Source: Verrucomicrobiota bacterium
Lineage (GTDB): Bacteria; Verrucomicrobiota; Verrucomicrobiia; Limisphaerales; JACRJZ01
Assembly: GCA_016219875.1 (NCBI GenBank)
Contig: JACRJZ010000047.1
Span: 1 to 64,000, forward strand
Length of the DNA stretch: 64,000 bases
Reading direction: 5' to 3'
The notes beneath the pieces are model-generated. The model was not told where the DNA came from. It was given only the letters and a program-made list of their open reading frames with translations, and did not search any database. This document shows, one piece after another, positions 35,345-44,356 of the stretch. The position numbers and the translations under genes are program-made. Within the stretch, counting starts at the first letter, position 1. The number at the start of each line of letters is the position of its first letter.

Positions 35345-36172
35345 ATGACCACTACTTTGACCTCATCGCAGTTTGGCGCGCGCGCCACGGCCCCCAGCCG
35401 GCGCTCCATCGCCGAGGTGCTGGCTCCGCTTGAAAAGATGGCCGCGAGCTCGCCGAACCTCGTTGTCAATCATCCTGCCCACTTCGAGTTCGGCGGCGAG
35501 ACCTGCGAACTGCCACGCTACCTGTTCATCGGCCCCAATGGCGGCGGCGAACCGATCCGCGTCGGCCTGTTCGCCGGCATCCACGGCGATGAACCCGAAG
35601 GCGTCTATGCGCTCGTCCAGTTCCTCCGCGCGCTGGAGCGCAAACCGGAACTGGCGACGGGCTATTGCCTGTTCATCTATCCGATCTGCAATCCGACCGG
35701 GTTCGAGGACCACACGCGCCATGCCCGCAGCGGCCAGGACCTCAACCGCGAGTTCTGGCGCGACTCCGTCGAACCCGAAGTGCGGCTCCTCGAGAGCGAA
35801 CTCCGCTCGCGGGCGTTGGACGGCCTCATCTCGCTGCACACCGACGACACCAGCGAGGGCTTCTACGGCTACGCCCACGGAGCGTTGCTGACGCAGAGCT
35901 TGGTCGAACCGGCGCTCGACGCTGCAGAGCAGTTTCTTCCGCGGAACCGCAATGCGGTCATCGACGGCTTCCCCGCGCAGAACGGCATCATTCGCGACCA
36001 CTTTGAAGGCGTGCTCAGCGCCCCGCCGCCCGTGCGCCCGCGCCCGTTTGAGATCATTCTCGAAACGCCGCAAAGCCCGCCGACCTACTTGAAAGAGGCC
36101 GCGCTCGTGATGGCCCTCCAGACCATCCTGGCCGAGTACCGCAAGTTCATCGCCTACGCACCGAATCTGTGA
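35345..36172 (+). CDS. Zinc hydrolase of the aspartoacylase/succinylglutamate desuccinylase (M14) type
   Basis: 275 aa. The zinc motif is His80-x-x-Glu83 (GIHGDEPEG) with His165 (SLHTDD). The substrate Arg is in GQDLNREF and the general-base Glu in FEIILETP. All key residues are kept, so it should be an active amidohydrolase or carboxypeptidase of this superfamily. The substrate is unknown. It sits inside the sulfate ABC-transporter operon between sbp and cysT, and its stop overlaps the cysT ATG (TGATG). Base composition matches its neighbours, so this is not a recent insertion. A GTG at 35282 is an alternative start. Confidence 0.85.
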   Translation: MTTTLTSSQFGARATAPSRRSIAEVLAPLEKMAASSPNLVVNHPAHFEFGGETCELPRYLFIGPNGGGEPIRVGLFAGIHGDEPEGVYALVQFLRALERKPELATGYCLFIYPICNPTGFEDHTRHARSGQDLNREFWRDSVEPEVRLLESELRSRALDGLISLHTDDTSEGFYGYAHGALLTQSLVEPALDAAEQFLPRNRNAVIDGFPAQNGIIRDHFEGVLSAPPPVRPRPFEIILETPQSPPTYLKEAALVMALQTILAEYRKFIAYAPNL

Positions 36173-37008
36173 TGTTCGCCCTGGCCTCTAAAGAACAAAG
36201 CGCCCTCCCCGGCTTCCGGGTGACGCTGGCCTACAGCGTGGTCTATCTGGGCTTGATCGTGCTGATCCCGCTGGCCGCCACGTTCCTCAAGACCGCCAGC
36301 ATGACGTGGCCTGCGTTCGTCGAGGCCGTGACGTCGCCGCGCGTGCTGGCGTCGTATCGGCTCACGTTCGGCACGTCGCTCATCGCCGCGACGGTCAATG
36401 TCGTCTTCGGCCTGCTCGTAGCCTGGGTGTTGGTGCGATACCGGTTTCCGGGCAAGAAGTTCGTCGATGCATTCGTCGATCTGCCGTTCGCGCTGCCGAC
36501 GGCGGTGGCCGGCATCGCCCTGGCGGCCATCTACGCGAAGAACGGCTGGATCGGCCAGTTCATGGACCCGCTCGGCATCAAGACCGCGTTCAGCCCGCTG
36601 GGCGTGCTGATTGCGCTCACGTTCATCGGGCTGCCATTCGTCGTCCGCACCGTGCAGCCGGTGCTGGAAGACTTGGAGCCGGAGCTTGAAGAAGCCGCCG
36701 TGAGCCTGGGCGCGAGCCGCTGGGAGACGTTCCGCCGCGTGCTCCTGCCGCCGCTGTATCCGTCGCTGCTGACGGGCTTCGCGCTGGCCTTTGCCCGCGC
36801 GCTGGGCGAATACGGCTCGGTCGTGTTCATCTCCGGCAACATGCCGATGAAGACCGAGATCACCCCGCTGCTCATCATCACCAAGCTGGAGCAGTACGAC
36901 TACGCCGGCGCCACTGCCATCGCCGTGGTGATGCTGATCGCGTCGTTCGCGCTCCTGCTCTTCATCAACCTGCTCCAGAAATGGAGCCTACAGAAAACGA
37001 GAGGCTGA
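36172..37008 (+). CDS. cysT: Sulfate ABC transporter permease CysT (CysU)
   Basis: 278 aa inner-membrane permease with about six transmembrane helices. The EAA loop is EEAAVSLGASRWETFRRVLLP. The N-terminus with SMTWPAFVEAV and the strip LPFALPTAVAGIAL are typical of CysT. A GTG three bases upstream could also start translation. It is translationally coupled to the M14 gene. Confidence 0.94.
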   Translation: MFALASKEQSALPGFRVTLAYSVVYLGLIVLIPLAATFLKTASMTWPAFVEAVTSPRVLASYRLTFGTSLIAATVNVVFGLLVAWVLVRYRFPGKKFVDAFVDLPFALPTAVAGIALAAIYAKNGWIGQFMDPLGIKTAFSPLGVLIALTFIGLPFVVRTVQPVLEDLEPELEEAAVSLGASRWETFRRVLLPPLYPSLLTGFALAFARALGEYGSVVFISGNMPMKTEITPLLIITKLEQYDYAGATAIAVVMLIASFALLLFINLLQKWSLQKTRG

Positions 37009-37014
37009 CGCATC

Positions 37015-37887
37015 ATGGCCGGAGCCATTTCCAGACTCAACCGTCCGACGACCGCGCGCCGCCCTACGCACGATCCGGTGTGGGTCCGCTGGACGCTCAC
37101 GCTCACGGCGCTGGCGTTTCTCGGTCTCTTCCTGTTTGTCCCGCTCGCCGCGGTGTTCACCGAAGCACTGCGGCGCGGGGTGGGACCATATTTCGAGGCG
37201 TTCCGCAATCCCGACGCCATTGCCGCGATCACGCTGACCCTGACCGTGGCGGTCATCGCCGTTCCGCTCAACCTCGTCTTCGGCGTGGCGGCTTCGTGGG
37301 CCATCGCCAAGTTCAACTTCCTTGGCAAGAGCGTACTCATCACGCTCATCGACCTGCCGTTCGCCGTCTCTCCGGTCATTTCCGGTTTGATCTACGTGTT
37401 GCTCTTCGGCGCACAGGGCTTGGTTGGGCCGTGGCTGCAGGACCACGACATCAGCATCGTCTTCGCGGTTCCTGGCATCGTGCTGGCGACGATCTTCGTG
37501 ACCTTCCCGTTTGTCGCGCGCGAACTGATCCCGCTCATGCAGGCGCAGGGCAACGACGAAGAGTTCGCCGCTCTGACGCTAGGCGCGAGCGGTTGGCAGA
37601 CCTTCCGGCGCGTGACCCTGCCGAACATCAAGTGGGGCCTGTTCTACGGCGTGATCCTCTGCAACGCCCGCGCGATGGGCGAGTTTGGCGCCGTGTCGGT
37701 GGTGTCCGGCCACATCCGCGGGCAGACCAACACGATGCCCTTGCATGTGGAAATTCTTTACAATGAGTATAACTTCGTGGCGGCCTTTGCGGTGGCGTCG
37801 CTCTTGAGCCTGCTGGCTCTGGTCACGCTGGCGCTGAAGAGTATCGTCGAGGCCAGAAGCCACTCGATCCAGACCGTGCAGCCGTGA
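37015..37887 (+). CDS. cysW: Sulfate ABC transporter permease CysW
   Basis: 290 aa, the partner permease to CysT. Seen: [20 protein letters not shown], the EAA loop [20 protein letters not shown] and the conserved [20 protein letters not shown]. It starts 6 bp after cysT and is followed by cysA after 19 bp. Confidence 0.94.
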   Translation: MAGAISRLNRPTTARRPTHDPVWVRWTLTLTALAFLGLFLFVPLAAVFTEALRRGVGPYFEAFRNPDAIAAITLTLTVAVIAVPLNLVFGVAASWAIAKFNFLGKSVLITLIDLPFAVSPVISGLIYVLLFGAQGLVGPWLQDHDISIVFAVPGIVLATIFVTFPFVARELIPLMQAQGNDEEFAALTLGASGWQTFRRVTLPNIKWGLFYGVILCNARAMGEFGAVSVVSGHIRGQTNTMPLHVEILYNEYNFVAAFAVASLLSLLALVTLALKSIVEARSHSIQTVQP

Positions 37888-37906
37888 GTCGCGCCCCGCA
37901 AACAGC

Positions 37907-38983
37907 ATGAGCATTGAAGTTCGCAATATCACCAAGCGCTTCGGCAGCTTCACCGCGCTGAACAACGTTAGCCTGGAAGTCCGCTCCGGCGAACTGGTCG
38001 CGCTGCTGGGACCATCTGGTTCCGGCAAGACCACGCTGTTGCGCATCATTGCTGGACTGGAATTTGCCGATGCCGGTTCCGGCCAGGTGTGCTTCAACGG
38101 CGAGGACGTTACGCACCGTTCCGCTGCCGCGCGGCAGGTGGGTTTCGCGTTCCAGCACTACGCGCTATTCCGGCACATGACGGTGTTTGAGAACATCGCT
38201 TTTGGTCTGCGGGTTCGCCCACGCGCCGAGCGGCCTGCCGAGAGTGAGATTCGCCGGCGGGTCGCGGAGTTGCTCAAGCTGGTTCAACTCGAACAGTTCG
38301 AGCAGCGTTTCCCGTCCCAGCTTTCCGGTGGCCAGCGCCAGCGCGTCGCCCTGGCCCGCGCGCTGGCGGTGGAACCGAAGGTTCTCCTGCTGGACGAGCC
38401 GTTTGGCGCGCTGGACGCCAAGGTCCGCAAGGAACTCCGCCGCTGGCTGCGCGAGTTGCACGAGAAGGTCCCCATCACGACGCTCTTCGTCACGCACGAC
38501 CAGGATGAGGCGTTGGAAGTGGCCAGTCGCATCGTGGTCATGAACGAAGGCCGCATCGAACAGATCGGCGCCCCGGACGAAGTCTATGACCGCCCGGCCA
38601 ATCCCTTCGTCTATAATTTCCTCGGCAACGTGAATCTCTTTCACGGACGCATTCATGAGGGCCTGGTGCATCTCGGCAACACGGCGTTCGCGGTGGCCGG
38701 GCATGATGCTGCCGCCAGCGTTCCCGCCATCGCCTATGTGCGGCCGCACGAAATCAAGGTGCTCAGCCGTCCCAACGGCGTCGGCAGTCTGCCGGCGCTG
38801 ATCCGCTACGTGAATTCCGCCGGGCCGCTGGTCCGCCTTGAACTCGAACGCGCCGACGACCGCGGCCCGTTTTCCGTGGAACTCACGCGCGAGGAGGGCC
38901 GCGGCCTCGCGCTTCAGCCCGGCGCCCAAGTTTACGTGGAACTCAAGAACCTCCGCGTATTTGCTGACGACTACTCGATCTGA
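37907..38983 (+). CDS. cysA: Sulfate/thiosulfate ABC transporter ATPase CysA
   Basis: 358 aa. Walker A GPSGSGKT (residues 35-42), signature LSGGQRQR, Walker [13 protein letters not shown] and the switch His in [10 protein letters not shown] are all present. The C-terminal third is a TOBE-type regulatory domain. It powers uptake through CysT/CysW. Confidence 0.96.
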   Translation: MSIEVRNITKRFGSFTALNNVSLEVRSGELVALLGPSGSGKTTLLRIIAGLEFADAGSGQVCFNGEDVTHRSAAARQVGFAFQHYALFRHMTVFENIAFGLRVRPRAERPAESEIRRRVAELLKLVQLEQFEQRFPSQLSGGQRQRVALARALAVEPKVLLLDEPFGALDAKVRKELRRWLRELHEKVPITTLFVTHDQDEALEVASRIVVMNEGRIEQIGAPDEVYDRPANPFVYNFLGNVNLFHGRIHEGLVHLGNTAFAVAGHDAAASVPAIAYVRPHEIKVLSRPNGVGSLPALIRYVNSAGPLVRLELERADDRGPFSVELTREEGRGLALQPGAQVYVELKNLRVFADDYSI

Positions 38984-39011
38984 CAACCACCCACCACAGA
39001 AAGGACAGAAC

Positions 39012-39986
39012 ATGGCTCGCATCTACAACGACATCACTGAAACCATCGGCAACACCCCGCTCGTGCGGTTGAAGCGCACCGCGCAAAAACACGGCGCCCT
39101 CGCCGACGTGCTGCTCAAACTCGAATTCTTCAACCCGCTCGGCAGCGTCAAAGACCGTATCGGCGTTTCCATGATCGATGCCGCCACGCGGGACGGCAAG
39201 ATCAAGCCCGGCACCGTGCTCATTGAGCCAACCAGCGGCAACACCGGCATTGCGCTGGCCTTTGTCGCCGCCGCGCGCGGGCTGAAACTCGTCCTCACCA
39301 TGCCGGAGACGATGTCGCTCGAACGGCGCAAGCTGCTGAAAATCCTGGGCGCCAAAGTCGTGCTCACCGAGGGCGCCAAAGGCATGAAAGGCGCCGTGGC
39401 CAAGGCCGAGGAACTTCAGGCGAAGATCCCCAACAGCCTCATCCCGCAGCAGTTCTCCAATCCGGCCAATCCGGAAATTCATCGTCAGACCACCGCCGAG
39501 GAAATCTGGAAGGACACCGATGGCAAAGTGGACTTCGTCGTCTCAGGCATCGGCACGGGCGGCACGATCACCGGCGTGGCGGAAGTCATCAAACCGCGCA
39601 AACCGAACTTCAAGGCCATCGCTGTGGAGCCGGAGCGGTCGCCTGTCCTAAGCGGCGGTCCGCCCGGACCGCACAAGATTCAAGGCATCGGCGCCGGCTT
39701 CGTGCCCGCCGTGCTGAACACGAAGATCATCGACGAGATCATCAAGGTGAAGGAAGAGGACTCCGGCCCCATCTCGAAGGAAGTCAACCAACTCGACGGC
39801 ATTCCCGTGGGCATTTCCAGCGGCGCCGCCATCTGGGCCGCGCTCCAGGTCGCCCAGCGCCCGGAGAACAAAGGCAAGCAAATCGTCGTGATCGTGCCTT
39901 CCTGCTGCGAACGCTACCTGACCTCGTGGCTCTTCGCCGACGTCAACGTGGAGAGCGATTCGGTGGAAGACTTGGTCACGGCCTAG
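39012..39986 (+). CDS. cysK: Cysteine synthase A
   Basis: 324 aa. O-acetylserine sulfhydrylase, joining sulfide and O-acetylserine to cysteine. The PLP lysine is Lys47 in [11 protein letters not shown]; the substrate loop is [11 protein letters not shown], and the PLP-phosphate loop is [13 protein letters not shown]. The start at ATG 39012 gives the canonical [20 protein letters not shown]. It lies 28 bp after cysA. Confidence 0.97.
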   Translation: MARIYNDITETIGNTPLVRLKRTAQKHGALADVLLKLEFFNPLGSVKDRIGVSMIDAATRDGKIKPGTVLIEPTSGNTGIALAFVAAARGLKLVLTMPETMSLERRKLLKILGAKVVLTEGAKGMKGAVAKAEELQAKIPNSLIPQQFSNPANPEIHRQTTAEEIWKDTDGKVDFVVSGIGTGGTITGVAEVIKPRKPNFKAIAVEPERSPVLSGGPPGPHKIQGIGAGFVPAVLNTKIIDEIIKVKEEDSGPISKEVNQLDGIPVGISSGAAIWAALQVAQRPENKGKQIVVIVPSCCERYLTSWLFADVNVESDSVEDLVTA

Positions 39987-40014
39987 ACCCCATTTAATTC
40001 CAGCCACACATGAG

Positions 40015-40160
40015 CCACCACGAAATACACGAAACACCGCAGGGTTTGCTGAGTTCGTCGTCGCGCGGTTGTCATGGGTCATTCACCCTCGGCTGTCGGC
40101 GATGGAGCACAGGCAAATCGGCGCCTCTCTCTGTTCGTGTATTTCGTGTGTTTCGTGGTT
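40015..40160. repeat. Opposed CACGAAA arrays before cysI
   Basis: CCACGAAATACACGAAACAC on the left and GTGTATTTCGTGTGTTTCGT on the right, complementary in orientation with about 95 bases between them. They fill most of the 197-bp cysK-cysI gap. The same unit flanks Element D at 23241. Confidence 0.7.
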
Positions 40161-40183
40161 CTCTGTGACCGCCCCAGTTTATC

Positions 40184-41875
40184 ATGACCGCCCCTGCCGC
40201 CACTCCAGCCAAAGTCTCTGCCAACGAGTCGCTCAAAGCCGGCAGCCCCACGCTGTCGGGCACCATCGCACAGACCCTCGCCGATCCGAACACCGACCAT
40301 TTTTCGGACGACGACAACCAGTTCCTGAAGTTCCACGGCATCTACCAGCAAGACGACCGCGACCTGCGCAAGACGGGGAAGAAATACATCCTCATGGTGC
40401 GGCTGCGCCTGCCGGGCGGTGTGATGACACCCGCGCAGTATCTGGCCTGCGACGATCTGGCCACGCGCTACGCGAACAACACGTTGCGCGTCACCTCGCG
40501 GCAGGGGTTTCAGTTTCACGGCGTGGTCAAGGGTGGTTTGCAGGCGCTGGTCAAGAGCATCAACGACGCGCTGCTGACCACGCTGGCGGCGTGCGGCGAC
40601 AACAACCGCAACGTCATGGCGCCGCCGACACCGCCGACGAACGATCTGGGTCAGTTGGTCCACAAGCACGCCCGCGAAGTGGCCGCCGCCGTGTCGCCCC
40701 GCACACCAGCCTATCACTCGATCTGGATCGACGGTGTCGCCCTCAATCTCGACGAGCCGGCGAACAGGGATTTCGTCGATCCGCTTTACGGCAAGACCTA
40801 CCTGCCTCGGAAGTTCAAGATCGGCTTCGCTATCCCGCCGTTGAACGACATGGACATTTTCACGAACTGCTGCGGCTTCATCGCCATCGCCGATGCCGGC
40901 GGCAAGTTGCTCGGTTACAACCTGACCGCGGGCGGCGGCATGGGCCGCAGCCACGGCAACGAGGCCACATTCCCGCGCGTCGCGGATGTGATCGGTTTTC
41001 TGCCGCCGGACAAGGTCGTTGATGTGGCGAAAACAGTGCTCACCATCCACCGCGACTTCGGCAGCCGTTCGGATCGCAAACATGCCCGCCTCAAATACGT
41101 GCTGGCTGATCGCGGCGCGGCATGGTTTCGCGAGGAACTGGAACGGCGTCTTGGTTTCAGGCTTGAGGACGCGAAGCCGTTCGAGTTCACCAAACAAGGC
41201 GACGCGTTCGGTTGGCACCGGCAGGCGGACGGCAGGCTGTTCCTCGGCCTGTTTGTGGAAACCGGCCGCATCATAGACAAGGAAGGTTGGCGGATGAAGA
41301 CCGCATTGCGCAAAGTTGTGTCCAAGTATCAGCCCGAAGTCCATCTCACGCCAGCGAACAACGTTCTTCTCACCAACATCGGCGCCGAACACCAGGGCGC
41401 GATCACCCAGCTCTTCGCCGATCACGGCGTGAAGATTGAAAATCAGGGCAGCATCCTGCGTCGCGCTTCGATGGCCTGCGTGGCGCTGCCCACGTGCGGA
41501 CTGGCTTTGGCCGAAAGCGAGCGCTACCTGCCCGATCTCATCACGCGCATTGAGGCGTTGCTCTCCGAAGTCGGCCTCGGCGACCACGAGATCACCATCC
41601 GGATGACTGGTTGCCCGAACGGCTGCGCCCGGCCTTACATGGCGGAGATCGGTTTCGTGGGCAAAGCGCCGGGGCGATACCAAATCTGGCTCGGCGGCAA
41701 CGAGCCGAGCACGCGCCGGAACCGGCTTTGGAAGGACAACGTCAAGGACCCGGACATCATCACCGAACTCCGCCCGCTCTTCACGCGCTACGCACAGGAG
41801 CGGACGAGCGGGGAGCGGTTCGGTGATTGGGTGGCTCGCGTGGTGTGGAGTGAAGCAATGCCCGCAGCGAGCTAA
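40184..41875 (+). CDS. cysI: Sulfite reductase hemoprotein (siroheme, 4Fe-4S)
   Basis: 563 aa. Six-electron reduction of sulfite to sulfide. Cluster/siroheme ligands are in MACVALPTCGLALAES and TGCPNGCARPYMAEIG (C-x5-C and C-x3-C). The duplicated nitrite/sulfite-reductase ferredoxin-like half domain is seen at RVTSRQGFQFHGV. The gene context (cysK, cysH, cysD) supports sulfite rather than nitrite. No CysJ flavoprotein is nearby, so the electron donor may be ferredoxin. Confidence 0.94.
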   Translation: MTAPAATPAKVSANESLKAGSPTLSGTIAQTLADPNTDHFSDDDNQFLKFHGIYQQDDRDLRKTGKKYILMVRLRLPGGVMTPAQYLACDDLATRYANNTLRVTSRQGFQFHGVVKGGLQALVKSINDALLTTLAACGDNNRNVMAPPTPPTNDLGQLVHKHAREVAAAVSPRTPAYHSIWIDGVALNLDEPANRDFVDPLYGKTYLPRKFKIGFAIPPLNDMDIFTNCCGFIAIADAGGKLLGYNLTAGGGMGRSHGNEATFPRVADVIGFLPPDKVVDVAKTVLTIHRDFGSRSDRKHARLKYVLADRGAAWFREELERRLGFRLEDAKPFEFTKQGDAFGWHRQADGRLFLGLFVETGRIIDKEGWRMKTALRKVVSKYQPEVHLTPANNVLLTNIGAEHQGAITQLFADHGVKIENQGSILRRASMACVALPTCGLALAESERYLPDLITRIEALLSEVGLGDHEITIRMTGCPNGCARPYMAEIGFVGKAPGRYQIWLGGNEPSTRRNRLWKDNVKDPDIITELRPLFTRYAQERTSGERFGDWVARVVWSEAMPAAS

Positions 41876-41881
41876 ATTGGC

Positions 41882-42109
41882 ATGAAGCCCAAGCTTTCAG
41901 AACGCGACCAAGCCTACCTTCGCCGACGGGCCGAGTATTTTCGCCCGTTTGAAGAAGCCGCGAAAGCTGACCCTGACTACTCGAGGAAGCAGCCGTCCGA
42001 CGCTCGCTTCGCATACGTCTATTATCTCAACGAGAAGAAATACGGCCCATCAGTGGTCAACAGCCCTATGAAGCACGTGTTCCAAATCGTCAAGACGCGC
42101 GTGCGTTGA
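41882..42109 (+). CDS. Small charged protein of unknown function (75 aa)
   Basis: Starts 6 bp after cysI and ends 21 bp before cysH, so it is probably co-transcribed. The N-terminal half is a charged helix (SERDQAYLRRRAEYFRPFEE). The second half has aromatic residues (FAYVYYLNEKKYG). I do not recognise a family. The base composition seems lower than its neighbours, which may point to later insertion. Confidence 0.55.
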   Translation: MKPKLSERDQAYLRRRAEYFRPFEEAAKADPDYSRKQPSDARFAYVYYLNEKKYGPSVVNSPMKHVFQIVKTRVR

Positions 42110-42130
42110 CCGACAGCACCAGAACCTTTC

Positions 42131-43132
42131 ATGACCCCCGACCAAATCGCCCAAGCCAACGCCGAGTTGCGCGGCAAATCTCCGCTCGAGATCACTCGCT
42201 GGGCGATCACGCAATCGCGGGGCCGCGCCGTCGTTTCGACGAACTTCCGTCCCTACGAAGCCGTGATCCTGCATCTGGCCACGCAAGTTGAGCCGGACAT
42301 TCCGGTGTTGTGGGCCGATCACGGCTACAACCGCCCTGCAACCTACAAACACGCCGAGCAGCTCCGCGCGCTGCTCAAACTGAACCTCAAGGTCTACGTG
42401 CCCAAGATGACCGCCGCGCATCGCGACGCAATCCACGGCCCCATCCCTACGCCCGATGACGAAGCCGCGCTCAAGGAATTCAGCGCCGGCTTCAAGCTCG
42501 AGCCGTTCGCGCGCGGCATGAAGGAACTGGCCCCGACCATCTGGCTCACCGCGCTTCGCAAAGTGCAAAACCCCAATCGCGCCGGACTCGACATCGTTTC
42601 CGGGGACCAGAACTTCGGCACGATCAAGGTCAGCCCCGTCTTCTACCTGACCGATGCGGACATGGAGTCTTACCTCAAGCAGCACAACCTGCCGAACGAG
42701 TGGGACTACTTCGATCCTGCAAAGGCGGATGAGAAGCGGGAGTGCGGACTACACGCGGCGTGGGGCGGGGAGAAGGTTGAAGGGTTGAAGAGGTTTCGGC
42801 AGCACGACTTTGCCGTTTCCGGCGATCTATCGAAGAATCATGAAACCAACACAGCCAGTAAACTACAGGCAGCCTGCTCCGCAACCGAGGGAGGCGTTCA
42901 GGACGTTCGAGGACTTGGAGGTTTACAGGTTGTCGCGAGAATTTCGGAAAGCTGTGTATGCTGTGGCGCGCCGCTTGCCGGACTTGGAGAAGTTCGGACT
43001 GGCAGGCCAGATTCGGCGGGCTGCGGTTTCTCTTACCAACAACATTGCGGAGGGACACGGGCGATTTCACTACTTGGAGCAAATCAAGTTCTCGCTGATT
43101 TCTCGCGGCTCTCTCGAAGAACTGATCGATGA
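42131..43132 (+). CDS. cysH: Phosphoadenylyl/adenylyl-sulfate reductase with lost native stop
   Basis: 333 aa as read, although CysH is normally about 210-245 aa. The core includes VVSTNFRPYEAVILHLA (PP-loop type), the signature near PVLWADHGYNRP and the redox Cys205 in ECGLH (204-208), the usual C-terminal motif. After GEK the frame runs on for about 120 residues with no known domain, overlapping the S23 gene in another frame. The extension coincides with the left repeat of the S23 cassette, so the original stop was probably removed by that insertion. A second cysteine pair for APS reductase is not evident, so the PAPS or APS preference is open. Confidence 0.88.
   Translation: MTPDQIAQANAELRGKSPLEITRWAITQSRGRAVVSTNFRPYEAVILHLATQVEPDIPVLWADHGYNRPATYKHAEQLRALLKLNLKVYVPKMTAAHRDAIHGPIPTPDDEAALKEFSAGFKLEPFARGMKELAPTIWLTALRKVQNPNRAGLDIVSGDQNFGTIKVSPVFYLTDADMESYLKQHNLPNEWDYFDPAKADEKRECGLHAAWGGEKVEGLKRFRQHDFAVSGDLSKNHETNTASKLQAACSATEGGVQDVRGLGGLQVVARISESCVCCGAPLAGLGEVRTGRPDSAGCGFSYQQHCGGTRAISLLGANQVLADFSRLSRRTDR
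42775..42792 (+). repeat. Left 18-bp inverted repeat of the S23 cassette
   Basis: GGTTGAAGGGTTGAAGAG, built from a GTTGAAG unit. Its perfect complement lies at 43362-43379 directly after the S23 stop. Confidence 0.85.
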
Positions 43133-43361
43133 TCTGAACGTCTGTGAAGACGAAAGCTATCTGCCGCTCACCGAGATCACTGAGTTGAAAAGCAGAGCCT
43201 GGCACATCCATCGAGTCCTGGCCGGCTATCTCCGTTACCTGCGCGAAAAGAAACAGGGACACTCACTGGCGCTCCATGAAACCTTTCCAGCGTATGGCCT
43301 GACCGAGGAAGTCCTCGATACCCTTCTCGCCGAAGCGCCCGCCCCCACTTCAACTCTTTGA
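42840..43361 (+). CDS. Four-helix bundle protein, S23/23S-rRNA-intervening-sequence type
   Basis: 173 aa. FRTFEDLEVYRLSREFRKAVYAVARRLPD, then AGQIRRAAVSLTNNIAEGHGR, match the S23/IVP family (four-helix bundle), first known from intervening sequences in 23S rRNA. Standalone copies are widespread and their function is unclear. It overlaps the extended cysH frame and precedes cysD by 21 bp. It is bracketed by perfect 18-bp inverted arrays (42775 and 43362). ATG 42840 begins the family start. Base composition looks lower than the cys genes. Confidence 0.9.
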   Translation: MKPTQPVNYRQPAPQPREAFRTFEDLEVYRLSREFRKAVYAVARRLPDLEKFGLAGQIRRAAVSLTNNIAEGHGRFHYLEQIKFSLISRGSLEELIDDLNVCEDESYLPLTEITELKSRAWHIHRVLAGYLRYLREKKQGHSLALHETFPAYGLTEEVLDTLLAEAPAPTSTL

Positions 43362-43379
43362 CTCTTCAACCCTTCAACC
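43362..43379 (-). repeat. Right 18-bp inverted repeat of the S23 cassette
   Basis: CTCTTCAACCCTTCAACC begins immediately after the S23 stop codon and ends 3 bp before cysD. It is the exact reverse complement of 42775-42792. Confidence 0.85.
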
Positions 43380-43382
43380 TGG

Positions 43383-44321
43383 ATGCACAGCTACCATCTC
43401 GACCATCTTCAATACCTCGAAACCGAAGCCATCCACGTGATGCGCGAAGTTGCCGCCGAGTTCGAGCGGCCTGCGCTGCTCTTCTCCGGCGGCAAGGACT
43501 CCATTTGCCTGCTGCGCCTCGCGGAAAAAGCCTTCCGCCCTTCGGACATCCCGATGCCGTTTCTCAACATTGAAACCGGGCACGAGTTTCCTGAACTCCT
43601 GGCGTTCCGCGACCACCGGGCAAAAGAACTCGGCGCCAAACTCATCGTCCGCACCGTCGATGACGTCCTTGCACGCGGGGTGGCGGTGCAATCCTTCGGC
43701 GAAACCAGTCGCAACCGTCTCCAGATTCCCGCATTGCTTGGCGCGATTGAAGAGTTCCGCTTCGACTGCTGCATCGGCGGCGCGCGGCGCGACGAGGAAA
43801 AGGCCCGCGCCAAGGAACGTTTCTTCAGCTTTCGCGACAGCTTCGGCCAGTGGGACCCGAAGAACCAGCGTCCCGAAATTTGGAACCTCTACAACGCCCG
43901 TCTGAATCCCGGCGAAAACATGCGCGTCTTCCCGCTCTCCAACTGGACCGAGATGGACGTGTGGGAATACGTCCGCAAGGAGAAGTTGGAAGTGCCGAGC
44001 ATCTATTTCAGTCACGAGCGTGAGTGCTTCCGCCGCGGCGGCCAATGGCTGCCCATCCCACCGCCGCACACGGACAACGGCCGTCCCGATCCCTACGCCG
44101 GCGCGCGTCCGAAACCGAACGAGAAGCGTGCCAAACTCATCGTCCGTGTGCGCACCATCGCTGACATGATCAGCACCGGCGTGATCGAATCCCGCGCCGA
44201 CAGCATCGATGACATCATCGCCGAGATCGCCGCGGCCCGCGTGACCGAACGCGGCACTCGCGCCGACGACAAGGCGTCTGAAGCGGCCATGGAGGATCGA
44301 AAAAGGGCCGGGTATTTCTGA
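43383..44321 (+). CDS. cysD: Sulfate adenylyltransferase subunit 2
   Basis: 312 aa. Forms APS from sulfate and ATP with CysN. The PP-loop is FSGGKDSICLLRLAEKAF; the ALLFSGGKD motif sits near residue 36. CCIGGARRDEEKARAKERFFSFRD (long conserved block) and LNPGENMRVFPLSNWTEMDVW are diagnostic. It is normally next to cysN, but here a nuclease gene separates them. It starts 3 bp after the S23 repeat, so the Shine-Dalgarno region has been replaced by repeat sequence. Confidence 0.95.
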   Translation: MHSYHLDHLQYLETEAIHVMREVAAEFERPALLFSGGKDSICLLRLAEKAFRPSDIPMPFLNIETGHEFPELLAFRDHRAKELGAKLIVRTVDDVLARGVAVQSFGETSRNRLQIPALLGAIEEFRFDCCIGGARRDEEKARAKERFFSFRDSFGQWDPKNQRPEIWNLYNARLNPGENMRVFPLSNWTEMDVWEYVRKEKLEVPSIYFSHERECFRRGGQWLPIPPPHTDNGRPDPYAGARPKPNEKRAKLIVRVRTIADMISTGVIESRADSIDDIIAEIAAARVTERGTRADDKASEAAMEDRKRAGYF

Positions 44322-44356
44322 GTTCCATCTTCAAAGGCATCACCCTACAAACAAGC

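Noticed and set aside
42131..43132. Novel C-terminal domain fused to CysH
   Set aside because: The extra ~120 residues coincide with the S23 cassette in another frame and show no conserved pattern, so loss of the stop codon is simpler.
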